DNA of 49,711 bases from Prochlorococcus sp. AG-409-L14 (GCA_003215545.1 QCKF01000009.1:1-49711), one strand, 5' to 3'; positions 9,655 through 19,293 are shown, numbered from the stretch's first letter. The notes: a model not told the origin generated them from the letters alone. Numbers and translations are program-made.

Positions 9655-11013
9655 ATGAGTCAAGTTGCCTTGAAAATAAAGACCTCGCAAATGCCCAATA
9701 GCCGCCTAGCGGTGGACTTGGAAATCCCTGCCGAACAGTCTCAGGCCTCCTATGAAGAAGCTTTAAGCAGATTAAGCCGGTCAGTCAAAGTGCCTGGCTT
9801 CCGCAAAGGAAAAGTGCCAAAAGCAGTAATTCTTCAACAAATAGGCATCGATCAGATAAAAGCAACAGCGCTTGAAGCGCTTATCGATCGATCATGGCGA
9901 GACGCAATCAAAAAAGAAGGCATAGAACCACTTTGCGAGCCAGAACTGAAAGATGGATTTGATTCGCTCATCAAAACCTTCCAGCCTGGAGAAGTTTTAA
10001 AGCTCACACTTGAAACTGATGTTTCACCCTCGCCAAAACTAACAAAGACAAAAGGACTTCAGGCTGAAATTGAGCTAATAAGCTTTGACCCAAGCAAGGT
10101 TGATGAACTAATTGAGCAGTCTCGAAAACAACTAGCAACACTAATACCTATTGAAAACAGAGCAGCTAAAATTGGTGATGTAGCTGTATTAAGTTTCAAA
10201 GGTATTTACACCGATGATGATAGTGAAATAGATGGTGGAAGTGCCGAATCTATGGATGTTGATTTAGAAGAAGGAAAAATGATTCCAGGTTTTGTAGAAG
10301 GAATTGTTGGATTATCTATAGGAGAAGAAAAAACCATTGATTGCAAGTTTCCCAAGGATTACCCACAAAAAGACTCACAAGGCAGAGGAGCCAAGTTCAA
10401 AGTCCAACTTAAAGATCTTAAAGCTAGAGAGTTACCTAAACTAGATGATGACTTTGCCAAACAAGCAAGTGATAAAGATAGCTTAGAAGAACTTAAAAAA
10501 GACCTAGAAAAAAGATTAAAGGAAGATCTTAAAAGAAAGAAAGAAAATAACAAGCATGAAGCACTTTTAAAAACTTTAGTAGAGCAATTAGAGGTTGATA
10601 TTCCTAAAACATTAATAGATCAAGAGGTTAGAAGCTTAGTTGAGCAGACTGCAAGACAATTCGCAGATCAAGGCATGGATGTTAAATCAATGTTTACTGC
10701 TGAACTAGTAAAATCACTAATGGAATCTTCTCGAGATGAAGCAAAAGCAAATGTCAAACAAAAACTTGCACTTAGTGCCTTGGCAGAAGAAGAGTCTATA
10801 GAAATAGACGAAAAAATAATAAATGAAAAATACCAAGAACTTAGCAAGCAATTTTCAGATCGAAATGATATTAATAAAGACGCATTAAAACAAGCTGTTA
10901 AAGAAGATCTTTTACAAGAAAAGCTTCTTCAATGGCTAGAAGAAAATAATACAATTATAGAAAAAAAAGCAAAAAAAGAATCTAAAAGTAACGCAAGCAA
11001 AGTCAAAAGATAG
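9655..11013 (+). CDS. tig: Trigger factor chaperone
   Basis: Trigger factor is the ribosome-bound chaperone and peptidyl-prolyl isomerase that meets nascent chains. The N-terminal ribosome-binding signature is VKVPGFRKGKVPKAV near residue 45. The FKBP-like domain lies around residues 165-260 (GDVAVLSFKG, KMIPGFVEGIVGLSIGEEK). The rest is the helical, Lys/Glu-rich chaperone domain with a basic tail. The length of 452 residues is normal. It opens the tig-clpP-clpX run, an arrangement found widely in bacteria, so cotranscription is expected. There are 64 bp to clpP. Confidence 0.98.
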   Translation: MSQVALKIKTSQMPNSRLAVDLEIPAEQSQASYEEALSRLSRSVKVPGFRKGKVPKAVILQQIGIDQIKATALEALIDRSWRDAIKKEGIEPLCEPELKDGFDSLIKTFQPGEVLKLTLETDVSPSPKLTKTKGLQAEIELISFDPSKVDELIEQSRKQLATLIPIENRAAKIGDVAVLSFKGIYTDDDSEIDGGSAESMDVDLEEGKMIPGFVEGIVGLSIGEEKTIDCKFPKDYPQKDSQGRGAKFKVQLKDLKARELPKLDDDFAKQASDKDSLEELKKDLEKRLKEDLKRKKENNKHEALLKTLVEQLEVDIPKTLIDQEVRSLVEQTARQFADQGMDVKSMFTAELVKSLMESSRDEAKANVKQKLALSALAEEESIEIDEKIINEKYQELSKQFSDRNDINKDALKQAVKEDLLQEKLLQWLEENNTIIEKKAKKESKSNASKVKR

Positions 11014-11077
11014 AAAATACTAAATCAAAAAAGAAATAATCACGCGAATCCAAAAACCTAAGCTATAGACTTCCATC

Positions 11078-11758
11078 ATGAATTCATACAAAGATTCTCA
11101 AGAAACTCGTAAAGTGATTTACAACCACTGCAACCACCCTATAAGCAATAAATGGGAAGCTTCTCCCACAATGTCATTGAGTGGGGTTATCCCAACAGTT
11201 GTAGAGCAATCTGGAAAAGGGGATCGAGCATTTGACATTTACTCAAGACTACTCAGAGAAAGAATCATTTTTCTTGGTACAGAAGTCAATGATCAAGTAG
11301 CGGATGCATTAGTTGCTCAAATGCTTTTTCTTGAAGCAGAAGATCCTGAAAAAGATATTCAGATTTATATCAATTCCCCAGGTGGCTCTGTGACAGCAGG
11401 ACTGGCTATCTACGACACAATGCAGCAAATCAGCCCAGATGTAATAACAATCTGTTATGGATTGGCTGCCAGCATGGGTGCCTTTCTGTTATCTGGGGGC
11501 ACCAAAGGTAAACGTCTTGCTCTTCCAAATTCGAGGATCATGATCCATCAACCCCTTGGTGGAGCTCAAGGGCAAGCTATTGAAATAGAAATCCAAGCTA
11601 AAGAAATCCTTTTCCTAAAAGAGACCCTAAACAACCTTCTCGCAGAGCACACTGGACAACCAATTGAAAAAATTACTGAAGACACTGACCGTGACCACTT
11701 CCTTTCCCCGCCAGAAGCGGTTGAATACGGCCTGATCGATCAAGTTGTCGAGTCTTGA
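11078..11758 (+). CDS. clpP: ATP-dependent Clp protease proteolytic subunit
   Basis: ClpP forms the serine-protease barrel that degrades substrates fed by ClpX or ClpC. The catalytic triad is visible: Ser in [11 protein letters not shown], His in [11 protein letters not shown] and Asp in [11 protein letters not shown]. The oxyanion region [11 protein letters not shown] is intact. From ATG 11078 it has 226 residues, about 30 more than usual. An internal ATG at 11171 ([15 protein letters not shown]) gives 195 residues and a standard N-terminus, so the extension may be a propeptide or untranslated. Cyanobacteria carry several clpP paralogues; location next to clpX suggests the ClpX-partner type. 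Confidence 0.97.
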   Translation: MNSYKDSQETRKVIYNHCNHPISNKWEASPTMSLSGVIPTVVEQSGKGDRAFDIYSRLLRERIIFLGTEVNDQVADALVAQMLFLEAEDPEKDIQIYINSPGGSVTAGLAIYDTMQQISPDVITICYGLAASMGAFLLSGGTKGKRLALPNSRIMIHQPLGGAQGQAIEIEIQAKEILFLKETLNNLLAEHTGQPIEKITEDTDRDHFLSPPEAVEYGLIDQVVES

Positions 11759-11790
11759 AGAAAACAGGAATCGTTAAGGAAGGCTGACGA

Positions 11791-11865
11791 ATGTCCGATT
11801 CGCAACGATCCTATGAATTCAGGCTGACCAATCTTGCGTCAGATCCTTTTCCCCTTATCAAATGA
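11791..11865 (+). CDS. Candidate 24-codon leader ORF before clpX
   Basis: In the 116-bp clpP-clpX spacer, ATG 11791 opens a 24-codon ORF (MSDSQRSYEFRLTNLASDPF, then PLIK and stop). It is preceded by a good ribosome-binding site, AAGGAAGG at 11776-11783, with 7 nt spacing. It stops 9 nt before the clpX ATG, and clpX itself has no recognisable ribosome-binding site. This geometry is what a leader peptide used for translational coupling would look like. Coding status is not proven; an ORF this short can occur by chance. Confidence 0.3.
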   Translation: MSDSQRSYEFRLTNLASDPFPLIK

Positions 11866-11874
11866 TCAGCGCCG

Positions 11875-13233
11875 ATGGCAAAGTTCGATGCCCATCTGAA
11901 ATGCTCCTTTTGCGGGAAGTCACAGGATCAGGTCAGAAAATTAATTGCAGGCCCTGGAGTTTATGTATGCGATGAATGCATAGACCTCTGTAACGAAATC
12001 TTGGATGAAGAGCTTTTAGACGCACAAGGCAATCCTCGCAATACCCATGAGCCCAATCGCAAGGCCTCATCATCAACCAAGAAAAGTGGGAAACCCGCAC
12101 CAACCCTTGCATCAATTCCCAAGCCAATCGAAATTAAAAACTTTTTAGATGAACAAGTAGTTGGTCAAGAAGCTGCAAAAAAAGTTCTTTCTGTTGCCGT
12201 ATATAACCATTACAAGCGCTTGGCGTGGCAAGGTGATGGAAAAGGTGAAACAGACCGCACTGCCACTCGACTTCATAAATCCAATATTCTTCTTATCGGT
12301 CCAACAGGATGTGGAAAAACACTTCTTGCGCAAACACTTGCAGAACTGCTTGATGTCCCATTTGCAGTTGCTGATGCAACAACACTTACTGAAGCTGGTT
12401 ACGTAGGAGAAGATGTAGAAAATATCCTTCTTCGCCTACTGCAAAAAGCAGATATGGATGTTGATTTAGCGCAAAGAGGCATCATTTATATCGACGAAAT
12501 TGACAAAATAGCTCGTAAAAGTGAAAACCCATCTATTACCAGAGATGTTTCTGGTGAAGGGGTTCAACAAGCACTGCTCAAATTGCTTGAGGGAACTGTC
12601 GCAAATGTCCCGCCTCAAGGAGGAAGAAAACACCCTTATCATGATTCTATTCAAATAGATACAAGTCAAATCTTATTTATTTGTGGAGGTGCCTTCGTTG
12701 GACTTGATGATGTTGTCCAAAAAAGATTAGGTCACAATTCAATTGGGTTTATGCAGAGTGAAACTCGAAGCCGTAGTCGTCTAAATAGAGAGAGAAGTTC
12801 AGCACAGATTCTGCATAATCTCGAGCCTGATGATCTTGTTCGTTATGGGCTAATACCAGAATTCATTGGCAGAATGCCAGTAAATGCAGTCTTAGATCCT
12901 TTGAATTCTGAAGCACTTGAATCAATTTTGACCGAGCCACGAGATGCTCTTATAAAACAATTTAGAACCTTATTAAGTATGGACAATGTAAAACTAGAGT
13001 TTGAAGATGGTGCAGTTGAAGCAATTGCGGAAGAGGCATATCGTCGCAAAACAGGTGCAAGGGCTCTCAGAGGAATTGTAGAAGAATTAATGTTAGATTT
13101 AATGTATGATTTACCTTCACAAGAAGAAATTAACGAGTTCACCATAACTCGTGCATTAGTTGATAATCATACTGGTAAAAAAGTGGTAACTCTTCCTGCC
13201 AATGAAGAATTAGCTCAAAAAGAATCTGCATAA
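11875..13233 (+). CDS. clpX: ATP-dependent Clp protease ATP-binding subunit ClpX
   Basis: ClpX is the hexameric AAA+ unfoldase that delivers proteins to ClpP. An N-terminal zinc-binding domain has the four cysteines CSFCGK and CDECIDLC (residues about 10-41). The AAA+ core has Walker A GPTGCGKT, pore loop GYVGEDV, Walker [12 protein letters not shown], and sensor-2 [11 protein letters not shown]. The length of 452 residues is normal. It lies 116 bp after clpP and only 3 nt before the LRAT-like gene. No Shine-Dalgarno site precedes its ATG, but a short ORF with one ends 9 nt upstream. Confidence 0.98.
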   Translation: MAKFDAHLKCSFCGKSQDQVRKLIAGPGVYVCDECIDLCNEILDEELLDAQGNPRNTHEPNRKASSSTKKSGKPAPTLASIPKPIEIKNFLDEQVVGQEAAKKVLSVAVYNHYKRLAWQGDGKGETDRTATRLHKSNILLIGPTGCGKTLLAQTLAELLDVPFAVADATTLTEAGYVGEDVENILLRLLQKADMDVDLAQRGIIYIDEIDKIARKSENPSITRDVSGEGVQQALLKLLEGTVANVPPQGGRKHPYHDSIQIDTSQILFICGGAFVGLDDVVQKRLGHNSIGFMQSETRSRSRLNRERSSAQILHNLEPDDLVRYGLIPEFIGRMPVNAVLDPLNSEALESILTEPRDALIKQFRTLLSMDNVKLEFEDGAVEAIAEEAYRRKTGARALRGIVEELMLDLMYDLPSQEEINEFTITRALVDNHTGKKVVTLPANEELAQKESA

Positions 13234-13236
13234 ACT

Positions 13237-13917
13237 ATGGTGGCAGCTGATCACTTAGTAGTACCTAGATATCAAGGGATTTTTCACCACCATGGCATAG
13301 ACCTTGGAGATGGAACTGTCGCACACTATTTGGAAGGGCGGGAAATCCTTAAAAGCCCATTCGAAGATTTCTCAAGAGGGCTTCAATGTACAACTATTCA
13401 ACATGAGAAATCATTAGATAAAAAAACAACTTTAAATCGAGCGCAAAGTCGTATTGGTGAGCAAAACTATAACTTACTTTTTAACAATTGTGAGCATTTT
13501 GCTAATTGGTGTAAAATTGGTCATCATCGAAGCAATCAATTAGAAAGATTAGTTCAGCTTAGCAATGTAAGTTTATTAGGCCTTGGATCACTATTATCAA
13601 ATTCTTCAATATCTAGATTGATTGTAATTTTAAGAAAAGAGGTTTTAGATCAGAAGTCCAAAGAAGTGGCACAAAATCTTTTTTGTAAAATTGAAAAAAT
13701 AACAAGAAATCTTGAATTAGAGTTAAATTCCAATTTAAAAAAGACTAGAATATATTATGAAGAAAATCTTTCTCATTCAAAAGGCAATATAAATACATTT
13801 AGGCAGAATAAAATTATAACAAGAAGTCAAACCATAGCAGACCAAATCAGTTCTTTAGAAGATATTAAACAACGCATTTCTTTACTAGTTAAACATTCAG
13901 ATGGAAAGTCTGAATAG
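13237..13917 (+). CDS. LRAT/NC-domain protein
   Basis: A 226-residue protein with an N-terminal LRAT-like (NC, NlpC/P60-superfamily) domain. The signatures are GIFHHHGIDLGDGTVAHYLE (His17-19 and His30) and the NC motif FNNCEHFANWC, with Cys85 as the likely nucleophile. In known members this Cys-His arrangement supports acyl transfer, phospholipase or thiol-peptidase chemistry; the substrate here is unknown. Residues about 100-226 are helical, Lys/Asn-rich and lack homology I recognise, with one moderately hydrophobic stretch (LSNVSLLGLGSLLSNS) that may touch membrane. It is wedged between clpX (3 nt upstream) and dnaX (22 nt downstream), so it is probably cotranscribed with them. Confidence 0.8.
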   Translation: MVAADHLVVPRYQGIFHHHGIDLGDGTVAHYLEGREILKSPFEDFSRGLQCTTIQHEKSLDKKTTLNRAQSRIGEQNYNLLFNNCEHFANWCKIGHHRSNQLERLVQLSNVSLLGLGSLLSNSSISRLIVILRKEVLDQKSKEVAQNLFCKIEKITRNLELELNSNLKKTRIYYEENLSHSKGNINTFRQNKIITRSQTIADQISSLEDIKQRISLLVKHSDGKSE

Positions 13918-13939
13918 CATCTTATTAAGATAGAAATTA

Positions 13940-15679
13940 ATGAGCCAAATCTATAAACCACTACATCACAAATACCGGCCTGAAAGCTTTACAGAGCTAA
14001 TTGGCCAAGAAGCAATAGCTGCTACGTTGAAGCAAGCACTACTAACAAACCGAATAGCTCCTGCTTATCTCTTCTGCGGGCCTAGAGGAACTGGGAAAAC
14101 ATCTAGTGCAAGAATCCTTGCCAGTTCACTTAACTGCATAAAAAATAATGCACCAACATCTGAGCCTTGCGGAAAGTGCAATCTTTGTAAATCAATCAAA
14201 GAAGGAACTTCTTTAGATATCATTGAAATAGATGCAGCTTCAAATACTGGTGTTGAAAATATAAGAGAGTTAATAGAAAGATCTAAATTTGCACCAGTTC
14301 AAGCACGATGGAAAGTATATGTAATAGATGAATGCCATATGCTATCCACAGCCGCATTTAATGCTCTCCTTAAGACATTAGAAGAGCCACCTATGCGTGT
14401 TGTTTTTATTCTTGCAACCACAGATCCACAACGTGTATTGCCAACAATAGTAAGTAGATGTCAAAGATTTGATTTTCGTCGAATTGCATTGAAAGATCTA
14501 ATAAAACACCTTCAAGTTATTGCAGAAAAAGAAAAAATAGAAATTGAATTAGAAGCCATCAAGTTAATAGCTCAAAGATCACAAGGTGGCTTAAGAGATG
14601 CTGAAAGCATGCTAGACCAATTAAGTCTTCTTCCACCACCAATAACTACAGATTCAGTATGGAATTTACTTGGAGTAGTTCCAGAAGAAAAACTAATTAA
14701 TTTAGTGGATAACTTAATAAAAAAAGAAATAGTAGAAATTATTCAGAATATCCGAGAAATACTAGATAGTGGTAAAGATCCAATGGCAATTCTTCAAGGT
14801 TTAACTTCTATATTAAGAGACTTAGTCTTAATAACTGCTGCACCAGAAAGAACTGACTTACTATCTATATCAAAAACTTGTGGAGCAAAACTACATACTC
14901 TAAAGGCGGAGGTGAAACTCACAAGTCTCTTGAATTGGCAAGCAAAGCTTAAAGGTGCAGAGCTTCAGTTACGCCAAAGCATGCAACCTAGACTTTGGCT
15001 AGAAGTATTAATACTAGGAATACTGAGTGAAGAAGAAATAGTGACTAAAAGTATGCAAACTAAAAACACTCCAACCATTCAAAATGGAAATGTATTAAAA
15101 CCTAAAAGTAACGATAATGAATTGAAGGAAAATAATCAAAAAGAAATTATCAAACAAAGCTCTAATATAAAAAATGATACAGAGAGTTTGTGGGAAGAAA
15201 TTCTTAGTAGATTAGAACTACCTTCAACAAGAATGTTACTTTCACAACAAGCAAAACTAACAAAAATTGATACGAAGAAAGCTGTGATTCAAGTCTCGAA
15301 TAATTGGATAAGCATGGTTCAGAGTAGGTCGACTCTTTTAGAAGAAGCAATAAATCAGGTGATAGGTGATAAAAGGGATCTAATTATTGAAGCAAGCAAT
15401 GAAGACAATATATTTACAAAGTCAAAAGATATAGCTTTAGATCAAGCGAATTCAAATGCCATTAGAGAAGCGAAGGCAGAAGAAACAAAAAGTATTGAAA
15501 AGAAGAGCTACGAAATTATAGATAATGAGAACAATAGTAGAAATAATGAACTTAACTTAAAGGAGACAAAGTCTATAAAAAATCCAAATATAAACAACGG
15601 AGATATTGACAACAAAGCCAAGTTACTTGCTGATTTCTTTAACGGTGAAGTTCTAGACAATGATGAAAGCAAAGCCTAG
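13940..15679 (+). CDS. dnaX: DNA polymerase III subunits gamma and tau
   Basis: DnaX is the ATPase of the clamp-loader complex. The N-terminal LHHKYRPESFTELIGQE is the family hallmark, followed by Walker A GPRGTGKTSSA, a zinc module of four cysteines (CIKN, CGKCNLC), Walker B IDECHMLS and the SRC box IVSRCQRFDFRR. Domain III ends near residue 370. The final roughly 190 residues are Asn/Lys/Glu-rich and probably disordered, replacing the longer tau tail of E. coli. No intein is present, unlike dnaX of some other cyanobacteria. It converges with the glycosyltransferase gene, with 8 bp between stops. Confidence 0.96.
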   Translation: MSQIYKPLHHKYRPESFTELIGQEAIAATLKQALLTNRIAPAYLFCGPRGTGKTSSARILASSLNCIKNNAPTSEPCGKCNLCKSIKEGTSLDIIEIDAASNTGVENIRELIERSKFAPVQARWKVYVIDECHMLSTAAFNALLKTLEEPPMRVVFILATTDPQRVLPTIVSRCQRFDFRRIALKDLIKHLQVIAEKEKIEIELEAIKLIAQRSQGGLRDAESMLDQLSLLPPPITTDSVWNLLGVVPEEKLINLVDNLIKKEIVEIIQNIREILDSGKDPMAILQGLTSILRDLVLITAAPERTDLLSISKTCGAKLHTLKAEVKLTSLLNWQAKLKGAELQLRQSMQPRLWLEVLILGILSEEEIVTKSMQTKNTPTIQNGNVLKPKSNDNELKENNQKEIIKQSSNIKNDTESLWEEILSRLELPSTRMLLSQQAKLTKIDTKKAVIQVSNNWISMVQSRSTLLEEAINQVIGDKRDLIIEASNEDNIFTKSKDIALDQANSNAIREAKAEETKSIEKKSYEIIDNENNSRNNELNLKETKSIKNPNINNGDIDNKAKLLADFFNGEVLDNDESKA

Positions 15680-15687
15680 CTAAATAA

Positions 15688-16995
15688 TTAGTTTCCATGA
15701 TGACTAGTTTTGGCCCATACCAGTTGCTTAGGGAATAACACCATTCGCATTACAACCCAAGGAATAACAATAAACCAATGTGCCAAATAGACTATTGCAA
15801 TTAATAATGTCAAAGGCCTGGGATAAGGAACAACAGGTCCCTCACTAGAGCGTTTACATCCTTGCCAATAAGCCAATCCTGATAAACTAAAAGCAACTAT
15901 AGAAACTGGCCAAAAAATAGGTAGAGTTCCTGTGAGACACGTAACTAATAAGTCAACCAATGAGATAACAGGAAGAGCATATTGAAATATAAAAAAGGAA
16001 GCCAAGTCAAACCGTTGAATTAATTTTAGTTCTCCAAAAAATAAAATATTCCAATAGTCGAAGAAACGCTGCAACCCTCCTTCTGCCCATCTTTGCCTTT
16101 GTCGCCACAGTGCAGAAAATGTCTCAACTGCCTCTTCCTGTACAGGAGGATTCCAAAGAACACCGGTCAAAAATTGAGAAGCCAGTAGTCTAAAACTCAG
16201 ATCAAGGTCATCCGTCACCGTCTCTTCATTAAATCCACCACATTGATCCAAAACATTTCGCTTTATCAGCTGTCCATTACCCCTGAGTTCACCTACTCCT
16301 CCAGCAACTAAGCGTCCCTGTTGAATCACAGCATCCATAGCCATCTCTAAAGCCTGACAACGGGTTAATAGATTTTTATGAGCATTAACAACTGCTTTCC
16401 TTAACTGAACTGCAGACCACCCTCCATTTTTCGCAAAACAAACAACCCTCTTCAAGCAATCACTCTGCAATTGTGCGTCTGCATCAAGTATGAACAACCA
16501 ATCTCCTGAAATATCATTTAAGGCTTCATTTAAAGCACCTGACTTTCCTCCACCTGCAGACCGTGACCGACGAATGACATGAAGATGCGTATGTTGCGAC
16601 TTCAACTCCTCTAGTAAATGAGGCGTTGAATCAAGGCTTCCATCATCAATTATATAAATTGATATTTGTTCTTTAGGGTAATCAAGAGCAACCAGTCTCT
16701 GAACTAATCTTCTTAAAACTGTCTCCTCATCCCTTGCTGCAACTAGAATATCAACTGTTGGCCAATAGTTGTCTGAAATTGACTGTACTTCAATATTTTC
16801 CTGATTCAAGCTAGATTTATCTTTTAAGACAGTTAAAAAGCAATAGCTTCCGAGACCAATAGCAAGAACGAATGCAGGCAAAAGATCCTTACCAGCCTCC
16901 CAAGAATGAGGCACTACCCCTATAAAGCTGCAAACTAATAGAAATAGGACAGTTTTAAAACGCCGATGGTCTCCTATAAGAGCCGTCGCAGCCAT
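15688..16995 (-). CDS. Membrane glycosyltransferase family 2
   Basis: A 435-residue inverting GT2 enzyme of the cellulose-synthase/NdvC-like processive type. Two N-terminal membrane segments (VLFLLVCSFIGVV and LLPAFVLAIGLGSYCFL) precede the cytoplasmic GT-A domain. That domain has VDILVAARDEE, IYIIDDGSLDSTP (nucleotide-sugar Asp pair), FILDADAQL (metal-binding DxD), VTDDLDLSFRL (catalytic Asp) and the QRQRWAEGG motif typical of processive enzymes. At least three C-terminal membrane segments follow. The product is probably a cell-envelope or secreted glycan or glycolipid; the sugar cannot be told. It follows the SpoIID-type gene on the same strand after 42 bp. Confidence 0.9.
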   Translation of the reverse strand: MAATALIGDHRRFKTVLFLLVCSFIGVVPHSWEAGKDLLPAFVLAIGLGSYCFLTVLKDKSSLNQENIEVQSISDNYWPTVDILVAARDEETVLRRLVQRLVALDYPKEQISIYIIDDGSLDSTPHLLEELKSQHTHLHVIRRSRSAGGGKSGALNEALNDISGDWLFILDADAQLQSDCLKRVVCFAKNGGWSAVQLRKAVVNAHKNLLTRCQALEMAMDAVIQQGRLVAGGVGELRGNGQLIKRNVLDQCGGFNEETVTDDLDLSFRLLASQFLTGVLWNPPVQEEAVETFSALWRQRQRWAEGGLQRFFDYWNILFFGELKLIQRFDLASFFIFQYALPVISLVDLLVTCLTGTLPIFWPVSIVAFSLSGLAYWQGCKRSSEGPVVPYPRPLTLLIAIVYLAHWFIVIPWVVMRMVLFPKQLVWAKTSHHGN

Positions 16996-17037
16996 TCAAA
17001 TCCTCAAGTTGCCATAACTCTAAGAGGCATCCTGCCA

Positions 17038-18594
17038 TCAAGGCAAAGTCTCATAAGTTGCGCCAGGATAATAATGCCTAAAAATTCTTTGGATATTCCA
17101 GCCTTTTTTTGCCAAATCTATAGCCCCAGCTTGGGAAAGGCCCACTCCATGCCCAAATCCACCTCCTGAAAACTCCCAAGTGTCTTGAGATATTTTTTTA
17201 ACAATGAACAATGTGCTTGGAAGCTTTTTTAGTGTTCTTCGAATTTCATCAAGGCGAAGTGTGACTTGAGATTCATTATTATCACTAAACAAACCTAGTG
17301 ATATCACTCTTCCGCTTACACCTCTCTTAAGAACAGTAATGCTTTTTAAATTTAGTTTTCTACTATTAACTTGCTTCAAAGAATTATTAATTTCGTCTAT
17401 AGAATAGAGTATTTTCCATCTAAAAAGCTTATGAGTATTTCCATTAAAATCAGTATTCTGTCTAAGAAGAGAAACTAATTTCGTATTATCAATGGGCAAC
17501 GGGAAATTCTTGATCAATTTTCTAGATCCATCTATTTTAACTTGTAAATATGGAAGAGATTCCATGGACCATGCTTCCTGGTTATTAGCCGATACTCCTC
17601 CATTACTTGCATGATAAAAAGCGTTAATAGGTTTATCATTCCAAGTCAAAATTTTTCCAGATGTATTTGAAATTGCTCTTTTGATATTCTCACTAGCCTT
17701 CTGAGGGTCCTTATAAACTTGGCACTGAGTATCACTACATAAATGATATCCATCAATATGAAATCTATGACTATTTGCTAAAGCCCATGTTCTTGCTAGA
17801 ACCGCCTGAGTCTCAAGAGCTTTTGCAGGTGCATTAGAGCCAATCTCATGAGTAACTACTCCCTCTAAATAACTCTCAAGTGGTAATTTTTCAACCAAGG
17901 TCCAAGTGCCATATGCATCTGCTTGAATAAGAAATTTACCTGTATATAATCCATTTTTCCAGAGAAGGCCATCTGGAGCTTCAATAGATATAGGGCCTGA
18001 TAAAATATATTCACCATTAGAGCCTATAAGAAAAGGCCTAATCTCTGATTTTATTATTTTCGTGTATTTAGTATGATTGATCTCTTCAGGTATAAGTACT
18101 TTACTCTTTAACCAAACTTCCCAATCTGCAGGATGTGCAATAATTGAATTAAAACCTAGTTTCTTTAATTTATAGGCCGTCTCATACGCAGATTCAAAAC
18201 TTGCAAAAGGTCCAATTACCCTTCTTTCAATACGCTGTGATTTTAATAAAGGTACTTTCTTCCAATTAATAGAAATTTGTCGTGACTTATGAACAATTCC
18301 ATTGGCATCTCTCAAAATCAATGGTCGATTAGCACTAATCAAATTCAAACCCTTTGAAGAAGAGTTTTTATCAAAATCTTTTCCAAGATAAGGCTCTATA
18401 CCAATTAAGATTGATTGATTGGCAGATAATGTCTTAAGAGGTTTTGCAATATTTCTATGTGTAGGTGGGTAACTTAATAAAGAAGCACCAAGCTTCTCTG
18501 AGCCACTACCCCAAAGAGAGCCTAAAGTAATTAAGGCTAATACTCCAGAGATAGTGGCTTGATTACTCTTCCTAAGCAATTTTTTCATTGCCAT
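17038..18594 (-). CDS. SpoIID/LytB domain protein
   Basis: A 518-residue exported protein. A basic N-terminus with a hydrophobic segment (ISGVLALITLGSLWGSG) suggests a signal peptide or anchor. A region around residues 135-165 (IGPFASFESAYETAYKLKKL) resembles a SPOR-like repeat. The SpoIID/LytB domain occupies roughly residues 230-518, with LPLESYLEGVVTHEI, QAVLARTWALANSH, NAFYHASNGG and the C-terminal FGHGVGLSQAGAIDLAKKG. SpoIID of Bacillus is a lytic transglycosylase acting on denuded peptidoglycan; homologues occur in non-sporulating cyanobacteria, so a peptidoglycan role is inferred. It lies upstream of the GT2 gene on the same strand, possibly as an envelope pair. Confidence 0.9.
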   Translation of the reverse strand: MAMKKLLRKSNQATISGVLALITLGSLWGSGSEKLGASLLSYPPTHRNIAKPLKTLSANQSILIGIEPYLGKDFDKNSSSKGLNLISANRPLILRDANGIVHKSRQISINWKKVPLLKSQRIERRVIGPFASFESAYETAYKLKKLGFNSIIAHPADWEVWLKSKVLIPEEINHTKYTKIIKSEIRPFLIGSNGEYILSGPISIEAPDGLLWKNGLYTGKFLIQADAYGTWTLVEKLPLESYLEGVVTHEIGSNAPAKALETQAVLARTWALANSHRFHIDGYHLCSDTQCQVYKDPQKASENIKRAISNTSGKILTWNDKPINAFYHASNGGVSANNQEAWSMESLPYLQVKIDGSRKLIKNFPLPIDNTKLVSLLRQNTDFNGNTHKLFRWKILYSIDEINNSLKQVNSRKLNLKSITVLKRGVSGRVISLGLFSDNNESQVTLRLDEIRRTLKKLPSTLFIVKKISQDTWEFSGGGFGHGVGLSQAGAIDLAKKGWNIQRIFRHYYPGATYETLP

Positions 18595-18685
18595 TGATTA
18601 ATTAAGAAGAAATACATAGTCACTGACTTGTGTTTTTGGAGGTCTAGGACTTAAGGTTATCGTTTATGCGCTTAAGAAGTCAGAC

Positions 18686-18883
18686 ATGCCTAAGCTAAAG
18701 ACCCGCAAGGCTGCCGCAAAGCGGTTCAAAGCTACATGTAATGGCAAATTCATGCGCCGTCGCGCCTTTAGGAATCACTTACTTGACCACAAAAGCACTA
18801 AGCTAAAAAGACATTTAGCAACAAAAGCTGTGGTAGACGAGCGTGATGCCGACAACGTCAGCCTTATGCTCCCTTACTCATAA
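18686..18883 (+). CDS. rpmI: 50S ribosomal protein L35
   Basis: L35 is a small basic protein of the large ribosomal subunit. The 65 residues begin [20 protein letters not shown] and contain the [17 protein letters not shown] block of the family. It is followed by rplT after 59 bp, the usual pairing. infC, the common upstream partner, is absent here. The 91-bp divergent spacer before it must hold the promoter. Confidence 0.98.
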   Translation: MPKLKTRKAAAKRFKATCNGKFMRRRAFRNHLLDHKSTKLKRHLATKAVVDERDADNVSLMLPYS

Positions 18884-18942
18884 GAGATTGATTAGCATCA
18901 ATCCGTAATTTTCACTGACTCTCAAACAACCCATTTATTTCC

Positions 18943-19293
18943 ATGTCACGAGTAAAGAGAGGCAATGTAGCCCGCAAACGTCGCAATAAAATCCTTCGAC
19001 TAGCAAAAGGTTTCCAAGGAAGCAATGGAAGACTCTTTAGAACCGCAAATCAGCGTGTAATGAAAGCTCTTTGCAATGCTTACAGAGACAGAAGGCGTCG
19101 CAAACGCGATTTTCGCCGTCTTTGGATAACTAGAATTAATGCAGCTGCAAGAGCAAATGGAATCAGTTACAGCAGACTAATGGGTGGCCTAAAGAAATCC
19201 AACATAGGTCTTAATAGAAAAATGCTTGCTCAATTAGCAGTAATAGATCCAGCAAGTTTTTCAACTGTTGTTAATTCAGCAAAGTCTAGTTAA
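18943..19293 (+). CDS. rplT: 50S ribosomal protein L20
   Basis: L20 binds 23S rRNA early in large-subunit assembly. The 116 residues show the very basic N-terminus ([18 protein letters not shown]), the [17 protein letters not shown] block and [18 protein letters not shown]. It forms a transcription unit with rpmI. In several bacteria L20 represses its own operon through the leader; nothing in this sequence proves that here. Confidence 0.98.
   Translation: MSRVKRGNVARKRRNKILRLAKGFQGSNGRLFRTANQRVMKALCNAYRDRRRRKRDFRRLWITRINAAARANGISYSRLMGGLKKSNIGLNRKMLAQLAVIDPASFSTVVNSAKSS

Noticed and set aside
14702-14765. Run of seven A plus G in dnaX (A AAA AAA G) as a possible -1 frameshift site giving a gamma subunit
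   Set aside because: The -1 frame stops about 15 codons later, inside domain III and well before where gamma ends in known systems; no stimulatory hairpin or upstream Shine-Dalgarno was seen.
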